A stretch of DNA of 64,000 nt from JAFIEN01 sp051859505 (GTDB lineage Bacteria; Pseudomonadota; Alphaproteobacteria; Rhodobacterales; Rhodobacteraceae), in assembly GCA_051859505.1 (NCBI GenBank), contig JBHYFN010000011.1:40743-104742 (forward strand), written 5' to 3'. The translations under genes and the position numbers were made by a program. This document shows, in pieces, positions 16,750 through 26,472 of the stretch. The stretch's first letter is position 1, and each line of letters opens with the position of its first letter. Under the pieces are notes generated by a model. It was not told the DNA's origin. It saw nothing but the letters and a program-made list of their open reading frames with translations, and made no database searches.

Positions 16750-17250
16750 ATGACGCTTCTCCGCAAGGCCCTTCTCACCCTCGCCCTGCTGTCGCTCGCC
16801 GCCTGCGCCCGCGCGCCCGAGACCCTGCCCGGCTACCGCAGCCACAACCCGCCCTTGCACCAGAACGAGACGCCCGAACTGCGCAAGCTGATCGACGAGG
16901 CGGCGGTGATGCATGACCTGCCGCCCGAGCTTCTGCACCGCGTCATCATCCGCGAAAGCCGCCACAATCCGGCGGCGCGCAACGGGCCCTATTGGGGGCT
17001 GATGCAGATCATGCCGGAAACCGCCCGCACCATGGGGTTCCGCGGCCAACCCTCCGAACTGCTCGATCCCGCCGTGAACCTGCGCTATGCGGGGGCCTAC
17101 CTGCGCGGCGCCTATATCGTGGCCAATGGCAATCATGACGAGGCGGTGCGCTGGTATGCCTCGGGCTATTACTACGAGGCGCGCAACCGCTGCCTGCTGG
17201 TCGCAACCGGCCTGCGCGGGTCCGAAGTCCGGCGCGACTGCCGCGGCTGA
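16750..17250 (+). CDS. Lytic transglycosylase SLT-domain lipoprotein
   Basis: A 166-residue predicted lipoprotein that cleaves peptidoglycan glycan strands. The signal ends in the lipobox LAAC (Cys19), so the protein should be membrane-anchored. The SLT domain starts near residue 50; the catalytic glutamate is Glu69 in RESRHNP, followed by WGLMQIMPETA and the NLRYAGAYL motif. The short C-terminus ends with RNRCLLVATGLRGSEVRRDC, with two cysteines that may pair. A frame open further upstream is ignored because the lipoprotein signal fixes the start at ATG 16750. Confidence 0.9.
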   Translation: MTLLRKALLTLALLSLAACARAPETLPGYRSHNPPLHQNETPELRKLIDEAAVMHDLPPELLHRVIIRESRHNPAARNGPYWGLMQIMPETARTMGFRGQPSELLDPAVNLRYAGAYLRGAYIVANGNHDEAVRWYASGYYYEARNRCLLVATGLRGSEVRRDCRG

Positions 17251-17259
17251 CCGGGCGCC

Positions 17260-17790
17260 CTAAAGGCCAGGATCGCCCGGCCCCGGCCCGTGGTCAGGCG
17301 GGGGGTCATACAGCGCGCGCTCCGCCGCATCGGGCGGCTCGAAGAGGCGCAGCCAGCCCTCCACCTCCTCCCGGCTGATCGCAGGGCTTTCGCGGCCCCG
17401 CGCGGCGATCCGGGCGTAAAGCACATCGGCAGGCGCCTCCAGGGCATGAAGCTCCACCCCCACCCCAAGGGCGCGCGCGCCCGCGCGCAGGTGGTCACGC
17501 TCGGCCCGCCCCCAGGTGCCCCATTCGATCACCACCGACAGCCCCAGCCGCAACAGGTGCTGCGCCATCTCCCATTGCAGCGCCTCGATCCGGGCGCGGG
17601 CGGGGCTGTCATGCAGGTTGACCGCCAGCGCCTCCATCCAGTCGTCGGGATCAAAGCGAAAGGCCGGCCGCGCCGCCGCGATCCGGCGCGCCAGCGTCGT
17701 CTTGCCCGATCCGGGCAGGCCGCAGATGAGGATCAGACGGGGCAGCACGGCATCAGGATGGCCTGTTTCACCCCAAAGGCAAAGGCCCAT
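17260..17790 (-). CDS. P-loop kinase-like ATP-binding protein (AAA_33/zeta-like)
   Basis: A protein of about 177 residues with a kinase-type P-loop, LILICGLPGSGKTT, near the N-terminus and a DPDDWMEAL segment typical of small-molecule or toxin-like kinases. The rest resembles predicted kinases that phosphorylate small metabolites; substrate unknown. Start choice is uncertain: ATG at 17790 has no ribosome site, and a GTG at 17748 would give a protein starting just before PRLILICGLPG, as in many relatives. It lies downstream of ndk on the same strand with a 69-base gap, so co-transcription with ndk is possible. Confidence 0.75.
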   Translation of the reverse strand: MGLCLWGETGHPDAVLPRLILICGLPGSGKTTLARRIAAARPAFRFDPDDWMEALAVNLHDSPARARIEALQWEMAQHLLRLGLSVVIEWGTWGRAERDHLRAGARALGVGVELHALEAPADVLYARIAARGRESPAISREEVEGWLRLFEPPDAAERALYDPPPDHGPGPGDPGL

Positions 17791-17803
17791 CCGCAACGCA
17801 AGA

Positions 17804-17827
17804 CGCCCGCCCCAGCCGGGACGGGCG
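17804..17827 (-). terminator. Weak hairpin after ndk
   Basis: CGCCCG and CGGGCG can pair around a 12-base loop between ndk and the next gene. There is no clear T run, so this may attenuate rather than stop transcription. Confidence 0.3.
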
Positions 17828-17859
17828 CCTCAAGCTCTCTGACGAAAGACCCGCGCCGG

Positions 17860-18282
17860 TCAGCCGACCAGTTCGAGGCCCGAAAAGAAGAAGGCGATCT
17901 CTTCCCTGGCCGTCTCGGGCGCGTCCGAGCCGTGCACCGAATTCTCGCCCACCGATTCCGCGAATTCGGCGCGGATCGTGCCGGGGGCGGCATCCTTGGG
18001 ATTGGTCGCGCCCATCACCTCGCGGTTGCGCACGACGGCATCCTCGCCCTCGAGCACCTGCACCACGACCGGACCCGAGGCCATGAACTCGGTCAATTCG
18101 CCGAAGAAGGGCCGCTCGCGATGGACCGCATAAAACTGGCCGGCCTGATCGACGGTCAGCTGGATCCGCTTCTGGGCGACGATGCGCAGGCCGGCCTCTT
18201 CGAATTTGGCATTGATCTTGCCGGTCAGATTGCGCCGGGTGGCGTCCGGCTTGATGATGGAAAGGGTGCGTTCGGTCGCCAT
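17860..18282 (-). CDS. ndk: Nucleoside-diphosphate kinase
   Basis: A 140-residue NDP kinase that transfers the gamma-phosphate between nucleotides through a phospho-histidine. It begins TERTLSIIKPDA, carries the conserved NREVMGATNP loop, and the active histidine lies in NSVHGSD. Length and sequence are typical for the bacterial tetrameric enzyme. An AGAGG ribosome site precedes the ATG. The 260 bases upstream, shared with divergent radA, contain a 31-base C tract and a dispersed repeat copy, so spacing of the two promoters could vary. Confidence 0.96.
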   Translation of the reverse strand: MATERTLSIIKPDATRRNLTGKINAKFEEAGLRIVAQKRIQLTVDQAGQFYAVHRERPFFGELTEFMASGPVVVQVLEGEDAVVRNREVMGATNPKDAAPGTIRAEFAESVGENSVHGSDAPETAREEIAFFFSGLELVG

Positions 18283-18375
18283 GTCTGAACCTCTGGACTG
18301 AAAAGCGGGGCCAGCCCCGCAAAGGACGCGGCCCCGTTAGCATGGCCCCCCGGGGATGAAAAGCGCCGCCGCGCC

Positions 18376-18407
<32 letters not shown>

Positions 18408-18413
18408 TTCCTG

Positions 18414-18475
18414 CTTCTTTTGTTCCCAAATATCCCGGGGGGAGGCGCCAGAGGCGCCGGGGGGCAGCGCCCCCC
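18414..18475 (+). repeat. Dispersed intergenic repeat, copy C
   Basis: The core 18414-18435 (CTTCTTTTGTT, CCC, AAATATCC) is followed by a G run and hairpins GGCGCCAGAGGCGCC and GGGGGGCAGCGCCCCCC. It resembles copy A closely, including the terminal hairpin. It lies in the divergent ndk-radA region beside the C31 tract, reading toward radA. Confidence 0.85.
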
Positions 18476-18542
18476 TGCCACACCTCCGCCAGGACCACCC
18501 CGTCCCATTGCCCTCGCCCGCCATTTGCCCCAGAACAGCCGC

Positions 18543-19922
<1,380 letters not shown>

Positions 19923-19932
19923 GGGCGAGGGC

Positions 19933-20487
19933 ATGGAAGGTTTCACCATCATCGACGGGGTTGTCGCCGTCATCATCGTGCTTTCGGCGCTGCTCGCCTA
20001 TTCGCGCGGCTTCGTGCGCGAGACGCTCGCCATCCTCGGCTGGATCGCGGCGGCCGTGCTGGCCTTCCTCTTTGCCGATCAGGTCCGCCCGCTGATCGCG
20101 GGCCTGCCGATCGTGGGCGATTTCATCGGCGGCTCCTGCGAACTGGCGCTGATCGCGGCTTTCGCGGCGGTCTTTGCGCTGGCACTCGTGGTCTTTTCGA
20201 TCTTCACGCCGCTCTTTTCCTCGGTGGTGCAGCGCTCGGTCCTGGGCGGGCTCGACCAGGGGCTGGGCTTCCTCTTCGGCGTCTTGCGCGGCATCCTCCT
20301 CGTGGGCGTGGCCTTCTTCGTCTACGAGACGGTGCTGGCCGCCCAGTCGATCGCCATGATTGAAGACAGCCGCGCGGCGGCGGTCTTTTCGCGCATGACC
20401 GGCACGATCGAGGAACAGGATCCCGAACAGGCGCTGGGCTGGGTCACCCGCCAGTACGAGCAACTGGTCAGCAACTGCGGCAACTGA
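19933..20487 (+). CDS. cvpA: CvpA family membrane protein
   Basis: A 184-residue inner-membrane protein of the CvpA (colicin V production) family, with about four hydrophobic segments: near residues 8-25, 30-50, 65-90 and 105-130. The family opening reads FTIIDGVVAVIIVLSALLAYSRGFVRE (parts: IIDGVVAVI, SRGFVRE), and a conserved GG(L)DQGLGFLFG segment precedes the last helix. CvpA proteins are linked to envelope homeostasis; the mechanism is unclear. It lies 10 bases after radA and about 100 before purF, the classic radA-cvpA-purF order. Confidence 0.88.
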   Translation: MEGFTIIDGVVAVIIVLSALLAYSRGFVRETLAILGWIAAAVLAFLFADQVRPLIAGLPIVGDFIGGSCELALIAAFAAVFALALVVFSIFTPLFSSVVQRSVLGGLDQGLGFLFGVLRGILLVGVAFFVYETVLAAQSIAMIEDSRAAAVFSRMTGTIEEQDPEQALGWVTRQYEQLVSNCGN

Positions 20488-20585
20488 CCTCCCCGATCGC
20501 CGGCCAGAATGTGATAGGTTCGTGACAGCCTGCCCTCCTGCGGCTAAGAGGGGGCAAGCCTGACACCGGATCCGGAGCTGCCCCC

Positions 20586-22097
20586 TTGTCCTGCCCTGCC
20601 CAAGGCCCCAGACGCTTTCCCCCCCATCCGTTCGACCCCGCCACCGATGACGACAAGCTGCGTGAGGAATGCGGCGTCTTCGGCGTGATCGGCGTCACCG
20701 ATGCGGCCAATTTCATCGCGCTGGGCCTGCACGCCCTCCAGCACCGCGGGCAAGAGGCCGGCGGCATCGTCACCCACGACCCCGAGACCGGGTTCAACTC
20801 GGCCCGCCGCATGGGCCTCGTGCGCGACAATTTCACCAGCCACGAGGTGATGCAGACCCTGCCCGGCGCCATCGGGATCGGCCATGTCCGCTATTCCACC
20901 GCCGGTGGCAAGGGCCAGACCGCGATCCGCGACGTGCAGCCCTTCTTCGGCGAATTCGCCATGGGGGGGGCGGCCATCGCGCATAACGGCAACATCACCA
21001 ATGCGGTGTCGCTGCGGCGCGAACTGATCGAGCGCGGCTCGATCTTCCAGTCCTCCTCCGACACCGAATGCATCATCCACCTGATGGCCCGCTCGATGGG
21101 CCGCTCGATCCCCGACCGCATGGAAGAGGCGCTGCGCAAGGTCGAAGGCGCCTTCTCCATCGTCGCCATGACCCGGACCAAGCTGATCGGCTGCCGCGAT
21201 CCGCTGGGCGTGCGCCCGCTGGTCCTGGGCCGCGTGGGCCCTGCCGCCAACAACGCCTGGGCGCTCGCCTCCGAAACCTGCGCGCTCGACATCATCGGCG
21301 CCGAATTCGTGCGCGAGATCGCGCCGGGCGAAATGGTCGTCATCAGCCCCGACAAGGGGCTCGAAAGCCATTTCCCCTTCCGCCAGCGCAAACCGCGCTT
21401 CTGCATCTTCGAACATGTCTATTTCAGCCGCCCCGACAGCACGCTCGGCGGCCGCTCGGTCTATGAAACCCGCGAGGCGATCGGCCGCGAACTGGCGAAA
21501 GAAGCCCCGGTCGAGGCCGATCTCGTCTGCCCCGTCCCCGACAGCGGCACCCCGGCCGCAATCGGCTATTCGCTGGCCTCGGGCATTCCCTTCGCCATGG
21601 GGATCATCCGCAACCAATACATGGGCCGCACCTTCATCGAACCTTCCGAACAGATCCGCAACATGGGCGTGCGCCTCAAGCTCAACGTCAACCGCGCGCT
21701 GATCCGGGGCAAGCGGGTGATCCTCGTCGACGATTCGGTCGTGCGCGGCACCACCAGCCGCAAGATCAAGGAGATGATCCTCGATGCCGGCGCCGCCGAA
21801 GTGCATTTCCGCATCGCCTCGCCCCCCACCGCCTGGCCCTGTTTCTACGGCGTCGACACGCCCCAGCGCGAGAAACTCCTCGCCGCCACCATGTCCGAGG
21901 AAGAGATGCGCGCCCATCTCGCGGTCGATTCGCTGCGCTTCATCTCGCTCGACGGCCTCTACCGCGCGGTGGGCGAGGCGATGGGCCGCAACCCCGAGGC
22001 GCCGCAATACTGCGACGCCTGTTTCTCGGGCGACTACCCGGTGATCCCCGCCGACATGATCGACCAGGGCTTCCGCATGAAAACCGCCGCCGAATAG
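20586..22097 (+). CDS. purF: Amidophosphoribosyltransferase
   Basis: PurF catalyses the first committed step of purine synthesis, making phosphoribosylamine from PRPP and glutamine. The class II glutaminase nucleophile is Cys29 in EECGVFG, followed by LHALQHRGQEAGG. The PRPP-binding loop VILVDDSVVRGTT starts near residue 378. If TTG 20586 is the start the protein is 503 residues; it is the first start codon after an in-frame stop at 20523 and has CCGGAG about nine bases upstream. The N-terminal 28 residues precede the mature cysteine and may be a removable propeptide. Downstream lies dispersed repeat copy D in a convergent gap. Confidence 0.95.
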   Translation: MSCPAQGPRRFPPHPFDPATDDDKLREECGVFGVIGVTDAANFIALGLHALQHRGQEAGGIVTHDPETGFNSARRMGLVRDNFTSHEVMQTLPGAIGIGHVRYSTAGGKGQTAIRDVQPFFGEFAMGGAAIAHNGNITNAVSLRRELIERGSIFQSSSDTECIIHLMARSMGRSIPDRMEEALRKVEGAFSIVAMTRTKLIGCRDPLGVRPLVLGRVGPAANNAWALASETCALDIIGAEFVREIAPGEMVVISPDKGLESHFPFRQRKPRFCIFEHVYFSRPDSTLGGRSVYETREAIGRELAKEAPVEADLVCPVPDSGTPAAIGYSLASGIPFAMGIIRNQYMGRTFIEPSEQIRNMGVRLKLNVNRALIRGKRVILVDDSVVRGTTSRKIKEMILDAGAAEVHFRIASPPTAWPCFYGVDTPQREKLLAATMSEEEMRAHLAVDSLRFISLDGLYRAVGEAMGRNPEAPQYCDACFSGDYPVIPADMIDQGFRMKTAAE

Positions 22098-22165
22098 CCC
22101 CCGACTACCCCCCCAAACAGCCGCCAAACAGCCGCCAACCCCGGCGCCGCGGCCCCCCGCCCCTG

Positions 22166-22218
22166 CTTCTTTTGTTTGAAAATATCCTCTGGGGGTCCGG
22201 GGGGCGAAGCACCCCCGG
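22166..22218 (+). repeat. Dispersed intergenic repeat, copy D
   Basis: The core 22166-22187 (CTTCTTTTGTT, TGA, AAATATCC) precedes CTGGGGGTCC and the hairpin CCGGGGGGCGAAGCACCCCCGG. It lies in the convergent gap between purF and the GT61 gene, where it could serve as a terminator for either strand. Confidence 0.83.
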
Positions 22219-22239
22219 GCGCCGGGGCAAGATCCGCCC

Positions 22240-23370
22240 TCAGGCCCCTTCAAGCGCCGCCATCACCGCCGCCACATCCGCCCGGCAGGCATAGTGATAG
22301 CGCCCCGTCACCCGTCGCGGCAGCTGCGCCAGCCGCGCCCAGAGCGGCACCTCGCCCCGCGGCAGCGGCCCGGGCGCGCGAATGATCCGGTGCTCCAGCC
22401 CCAGATTGGCGCAGGCCAGATCCAGCCAGGGCTCCTGCACCGGGCCGGGGCGGATCTCGATCACCCGGGCCCCGGGTGCCAGGAACACCAGGTTCGCAAG
22501 CCCCGCCCCGCTTGGCCCCAGAAGGATCCGCGCGCCCCCCACCGCCGCCGCCTGATCGGCCACCCGCATCCGCCCCGGCTGCAGGATCCGCACCCCGCGC
22601 GCCCGCAGACCTTCCAGCAGCGCCGCCTCGTTGACGATGATCCGCCCCGTCTGCCAGCGCCGGCCCAGATAGACCGGCGGCCCATCCCCCTGCGCTTCCC
22701 CCGCAGCCGAAGCCGCCAGCACCCCGCCCAGATCCCGCAGCATGCCGCCCGCGCGGTGCAGGTAGTGGTTCTGCGCCGTCGTCAGGATCAGGTGATCCAC
22801 CGCCACCACATCGTCGCGAACCTCGCGCAGCGCCGTGCGGATCCCCGCCCGCGCCACAAGATCGCGCTGCCACCGGCTCAGAAGCGGCGACAGCGGCGCA
22901 TGACGCGCCAGAAGGCCCGCCCGCTCGGCCCAGAGAAGCGGCGGCAGCGCGTCGAACAGGAAATGCCCGTAATTCGCCCCCGCACCGGCATTCATCCAGA
23001 CCATCCCCCGCGACAGCCGCCGCATCGAGGCCGGCGCCACGAAGCGCAGCCCCCCGGGCCCCGAATGCATCCCCCGCAGCCGCGCCATATCGCCCCGCGC
23101 GATCCGCCCGCCCGCCTCGGTCGCCTGCACGATCCGCCCGTCCGGCCCCAGAACGATGCCCCGCCCCGGCCAGACCACCGCGCCGCGCAGATGGACCAGC
23201 ACCACATCGCCCGCCGCCTGCCCGGCAAGGGTCGCGGGCGCCTCGATCTCGTCCCAGTGACCCGGCCCCGGCGGGCTTTCCCCCCGCGCCAGCCGCGCCG
23301 CCAGCCCCGGCAAGGCGGCATAGGCGCTGCGCTCGGGTTCAGAGCCGGGCTGAACGGCGATCACGTTCAT
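22240..23370 (-). CDS. Glycosyltransferase family 61 protein
   Basis: A 376-residue protein of the GT61 / DUF563 family, which transfers sugars in polysaccharide or glycoprotein assembly. Typical features are NYGHFLFDALPPLLWAERAG in the middle, VYLGRRWQ, and the C-terminal GPSGAGLANLVFLAPGARVIEIRPG (parts: GPSGAGLANL, VIEIRPG). There is no signal peptide or membrane span, so it probably works in the cytoplasm. Its start overlaps the sulfotransferase stop as ATGA, coupling the two; together they suggest a sulfated surface glycan, which is inference. Confidence 0.83.
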   Translation of the reverse strand: MNVIAVQPGSEPERSAYAALPGLAARLARGESPPGPGHWDEIEAPATLAGQAAGDVVLVHLRGAVVWPGRGIVLGPDGRIVQATEAGGRIARGDMARLRGMHSGPGGLRFVAPASMRRLSRGMVWMNAGAGANYGHFLFDALPPLLWAERAGLLARHAPLSPLLSRWQRDLVARAGIRTALREVRDDVVAVDHLILTTAQNHYLHRAGGMLRDLGGVLAASAAGEAQGDGPPVYLGRRWQTGRIIVNEAALLEGLRARGVRILQPGRMRVADQAAAVGGARILLGPSGAGLANLVFLAPGARVIEIRPGPVQEPWLDLACANLGLEHRIIRAPGPLPRGEVPLWARLAQLPRRVTGRYHYACRADVAAVMAALEGA

Positions 23371-24227
23371 GCCGCCCCCGCCGCCGCGATCCCGACCAGC
23401 CGGATATCGCAGGCATTGCGCTCGGCCAGGAAGGCCTGCATCTCGGGCGTGCGGAACACCGCGCGGTCAAAGGTCGAGCGGCTTTCGTTCAGCCGCGCGA
23501 CGGGCGGCGGCTCCTGCCCGGTCAGGGCGCGAAAGGCCGGCGCGATATCGCGGCCCAGCCCGATGCCGGCATAGTCCTGCAGCCGCGCGGCGATCCGTTC
23601 CTCGTCCCAGTCGCGCCACCAGTCGGGGCTGTCGGGCCGGGGCGGCGCTTCCAGCACATAGGTCGATTGCAGGTTCAGAAACAGCGACCAATGCTCCGAC
23701 AGGATCGGGATGATCGCGCGCGGATCGGCATTGTCGGTGGCCCGGATCCGCCGCGACAGATGCCGCGCGAAACCGTCATAGCGCCAGTAGCGCCAGGGGC
23801 CACGGTCGAAGATCTCGATCCACCACTGGTAATGCGAGGCGACCTGATCGGTCGGATCGCGCAGAAGCGTCACATAGCGCGCCGGCCGGCCGATCCGCGC
23901 CATATGGGCCTCCATCACCGCCCGCGTCAGATGCCCGCTGACCCAGTCGGCCCCCGCCAGCAGCCGGTCGAATGTCGCGGGCTGGCGCGCATGAAGCTCC
24001 AGATGCGAACAGCCCCGCGCCAGGCCCCGTGCCAGCCAGCGCCCGCCCACCGAATTGTCGATCACCGCCCCCGGCAGAAGCCGCGCCGCCACCGCCCAGC
24101 CCCGGGGCGAGACGCGCGGGCCATGGTGGCGCAGCAGAAGGCTGTTGAGCGTGCTGCCCGCGGTCTTGGGAACATGGATGAAGATGTCGAGGGGGTCGCG
24201 CCGGGCTGTGGCGACGGGCTGGGGCAT
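23367..24227 (-). CDS. Sulfotransferase family 2-like protein
   Basis: A 286-residue protein with the 5'-PAPS-binding loop FIHVPKTAGSTL at the start of the domain, as in carbohydrate sulfotransferases. A second conserved part is VTLLRDPTDQVASHYQWW, the 3'-phosphate-binding Arg/Ser stretch. It would move sulfate from PAPS to a hydroxyl on a glycan. I chose ATG 4227 of the local series, at position 24227, because it gives a short N-terminus before the P-loop; the longer frame adds 19 residues without support. The downstream GT61 gene overlaps it. Another sulfotransferase-like gene is divergent 119 bases away. Confidence 0.8.
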   Translation of the reverse strand: MPQPVATARRDPLDIFIHVPKTAGSTLNSLLLRHHGPRVSPRGWAVAARLLPGAVIDNSVGGRWLARGLARGCSHLELHARQPATFDRLLAGADWVSGHLTRAVMEAHMARIGRPARYVTLLRDPTDQVASHYQWWIEIFDRGPWRYWRYDGFARHLSRRIRATDNADPRAIIPILSEHWSLFLNLQSTYVLEAPPRPDSPDWWRDWDEERIAARLQDYAGIGLGRDIAPAFRALTGQEPPPVARLNESRSTFDRAVFRTPEMQAFLAERNACDIRLVGIAAAGAA

Positions 24228-24346
24228 GGCGCACTCTCGGCTGGCTCTCGGCCCCCTGATAGGCAAGCGGCCCGCCCCCCGCAAGCAGGCGAGAACGCGC
24301 CGGCGCTTCTTGCGGCCGCTTGCGCTTTTCGCTTATGCAGCGGCGC

Positions 24347-24943
24347 ATGAGCGCGCCCCGTTTCGCCAATATCTTTGTCCTGTGCACCGGGCGCTGCGGA
24401 TCGACGACTTTCGCGCGGGCCTGCGGCCATCTGACCAACTACACCGCCGCCCATGAAAGCCGCTATGACATCCTGGGCCCCGAGCGTCTGGCCTATCCGC
24501 CCGGCCATATCGAGGTCGACAACCGCCTTGCCTGGTTCCTGGGCCGCCTGGGCGCGCGGTTCGGCGATGAGGCGGGATATGTGCATCTGACCCGCGACGC
24601 AGAGGAAGTGGCCCGCAGCTATGCCCTGCGCGGACGGCACGGCATCATCCGCGGCTATCGTCGCGACATCCATTACCGCCCCCGCGCCGAGGACAGCCCC
24701 GAAGAGCTGGTCGCCATCGCCCGCGACTATGTCGAGACCGTCACCGCCAATATCGAGGCCTTCCTGAAGGACCGGCCCCATGTGCTGCGGATCCGGCTGG
24801 AAAGCCTCGGCCCTGATTTCGACCGATTCTGCGACTGGGCCGGGGCCACGGGCGACATGGATGCCGCCCGCGCCACGCTTGGCCGCATCCATAACGCCAG
24901 CCGGCCCGCCAAAGTCAGCCCCTCCAAAGGAACGCGCCCATGA
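24347..24943 (+). CDS. Sulfotransferase-like P-loop protein
   Basis: A 198-residue protein with an N-terminal loop FVLCTGRCGSTTFARAC that matches the PAPS-binding P-loop of sulfotransferases. HLTRDAEEVARSYALRG supplies the Arg/Ser pair expected at the 3'-phosphate site. It is shorter than most sulfotransferases but seems complete. The ATG at 24347 is preferred; another at 24335 is possible. Its stop overlaps the SDR start as ATGA. Divergent from the first sulfotransferase, it may belong to the same glycan-sulfation process. Confidence 0.7.
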   Translation: MSAPRFANIFVLCTGRCGSTTFARACGHLTNYTAAHESRYDILGPERLAYPPGHIEVDNRLAWFLGRLGARFGDEAGYVHLTRDAEEVARSYALRGRHGIIRGYRRDIHYRPRAEDSPEELVAIARDYVETVTANIEAFLKDRPHVLRIRLESLGPDFDRFCDWAGATGDMDAARATLGRIHNASRPAKVSPSKGTRP

Positions 24944-25596
24944 AAACCGCCCTGATCACCGGCGCCTCGCGCGGCCTTGGCGCCGCCCTGGCCGAGGCGA
25001 TGGCCCCGACCCATCACCTGATCCTCGTCGCCCGCACCACCGGCGGCCTGGAAGAGACCGACGACAGGGTCAAGGCCCGCGGCGGCGAGGCCACGCTGGC
25101 GCCGATGGACATCACCATCCCGGCCGCGATGCAGCAGCTTTGCGCCTCGATCCACGCGCGCTGGGGCGGGCTCGATCTCTGGCTGCATCCGGCGATCCAT
25201 GCGGCCCCGCTCGCCCCCACCGCGCATCTGGCGGAAAAGGATTTCGACAAATCGCTTGCGATCAATGTCGCGGCGACGGCGCGGCTGATCGGCTATGTCG
25301 CGCCGCTTCTGGGGGCCACGGGGCGGGCGGTGTTCCTTGACGATCCGCGCGGCGGCGAAAAGTTCTTCGGCGCCTATGGGGCCACCAAGGCCGCCCAGAT
25401 CGCCCTTGCCCGCAGCTGGCAGGGCGAGACGCAGCGGATCGGCCCCGAGGTCCGCATCCTCACCCCCCGCCCGATGCGCACCGCCACCCGCGCCCGGTTC
25501 TATCCCGGAGAGGATCGCGACGCCCTTGCCGCCTCGGCCGAAGAGGCCGCGCGGCTTCTGCCCGAAATCCTCTCGGACAGTCCCGTCGCTGGCTAG
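24940..25596 (+). CDS. Short-chain dehydrogenase/reductase
   Basis: A 218-residue SDR with the cofactor motif TGASRGLG at residues 7-14 and the catalytic YGATK near residue 147. The usual NNAG is replaced by a region reading WLHPAIHAAPLAP, and the chain is somewhat short, so it may be a divergent or atypical SDR. Function is not predictable. It is translationally coupled to the sulfotransferase-like gene before it, which suggests a linked role in modifying a small molecule or glycan precursor. Downstream it converges on the DUF815 gene with a 27-base gap. Confidence 0.8.
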   Translation: MKTALITGASRGLGAALAEAMAPTHHLILVARTTGGLEETDDRVKARGGEATLAPMDITIPAAMQQLCASIHARWGGLDLWLHPAIHAAPLAPTAHLAEKDFDKSLAINVAATARLIGYVAPLLGATGRAVFLDDPRGGEKFFGAYGATKAAQIALARSWQGETQRIGPEVRILTPRPMRTATRARFYPGEDRDALAASAEEAARLLPEILSDSPVAG

Positions 25597-25623
25597 GCAC
25601 GGCCCGAACCCGGCCGCCCTGGC

Positions 25624-26472
25624 CTAGCCGCCCTGCAGCGACAGGCCCCTGCGGCCGGCAAGATCGGTGAAATACTGCCAGGCCACCCGGCCCGACCGGC
25701 TGCCCCGCGTGGCCTGCCATTCGATCGCCTCGGCGCGCAGCTCGGCCTCGTCGATCCTCACGCCATAGGCCGCGCAATAGCCGCGGATCATCGCAAGGTA
25801 ATCGTCCTGACTGCAGGGATGAAAGCCCAGCCAAAGCCCGAACCTGTCCGAGAGCGAGACCTTTTCTTCGACCGCCTCGGAGGGGTTGATCGCCTGCTGG
25901 CGTTCGTTCTCGATCATGTCGCGCGGCATCAGGTGCCGCCGGTTCGAGGTCGCGTACAGCACGACATTCTCCGGCCGCCCCTCGATCCCGCCATCCAGCA
26001 CCGCCTTGAGCGATTTGTAATGCGCATCGTCATGGCCGAAGGACAGATCATCGCAGAACAGGATGAACCGCCCCGGCGCCTCGCGCAGAAGTGCAAGGCA
26101 GCGGCCGATCGTGGGCAGGTCCTCGCGCTGGACCTCGACGATCTTCAGCGCCGGAAACTCGGCCTGGACCGCGCCATGCACCGCCTTGACGAGGCTGGAT
26201 TTCCCCATCCCGCGCGCGCCCCACAGCAGCGCATTGTTCGCCACGAAGCCTTGGGCGAAGCGCCGGGTATTCTCGATCAGCGTATCGCGCGCCCGGTTGA
26301 CGCCGACCAGAAGCGACACGTCGATCCGGTTCACCCGCGCCACCGGCAAAAGCCGGTCCGGGTCGGGATGCCAGACATAGGCGGCCGCGGTGAAATCGGG
26401 CGCGGGCGCGGGCGGCGGGCTGATCCGCTCCAGCGCTTCGGCGATCCGCGCAAGCAGCTCTGCCTCGCTCAC
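25624..26472 (-). CDS. DUF815 family AAA ATPase
   Basis: A 282-residue AAA-type ATP-binding protein. The Walker A is LLWGARGMGKSSL near residue 84, the Walker B region ILFCDDLSFG, and sensor-1 appears as LYATSNRRHLMP. This matches DUF815, a widespread family with no firmly assigned role that is often annotated as an ATPase. It starts with GTG at 26472, overlapping the tatC stop by four bases (GTGA), so it is the fourth gene of the tat operon. Proximity to Tat genes may be only organisational. Confidence 0.85.
   Translation of the reverse strand: MSEAELLARIAEALERISPPPAPAPDFTAAAYVWHPDPDRLLPVARVNRIDVSLLVGVNRARDTLIENTRRFAQGFVANNALLWGARGMGKSSLVKAVHGAVQAEFPALKIVEVQREDLPTIGRCLALLREAPGRFILFCDDLSFGHDDAHYKSLKAVLDGGIEGRPENVVLYATSNRRHLMPRDMIENERQQAINPSEAVEEKVSLSDRFGLWLGFHPCSQDDYLAMIRGYCAAYGVRIDEAELRAEAIEWQATRGSRSGRVAWQYFTDLAGRRGLSLQGG

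Noticed and set aside
24940..25596. SDR as a pseudogene because the NNAG motif is altered
   Set aside because: The frame is intact, the cofactor loop and YxxxK are present, and it is translationally coupled, so a divergent but functional SDR is more likely.
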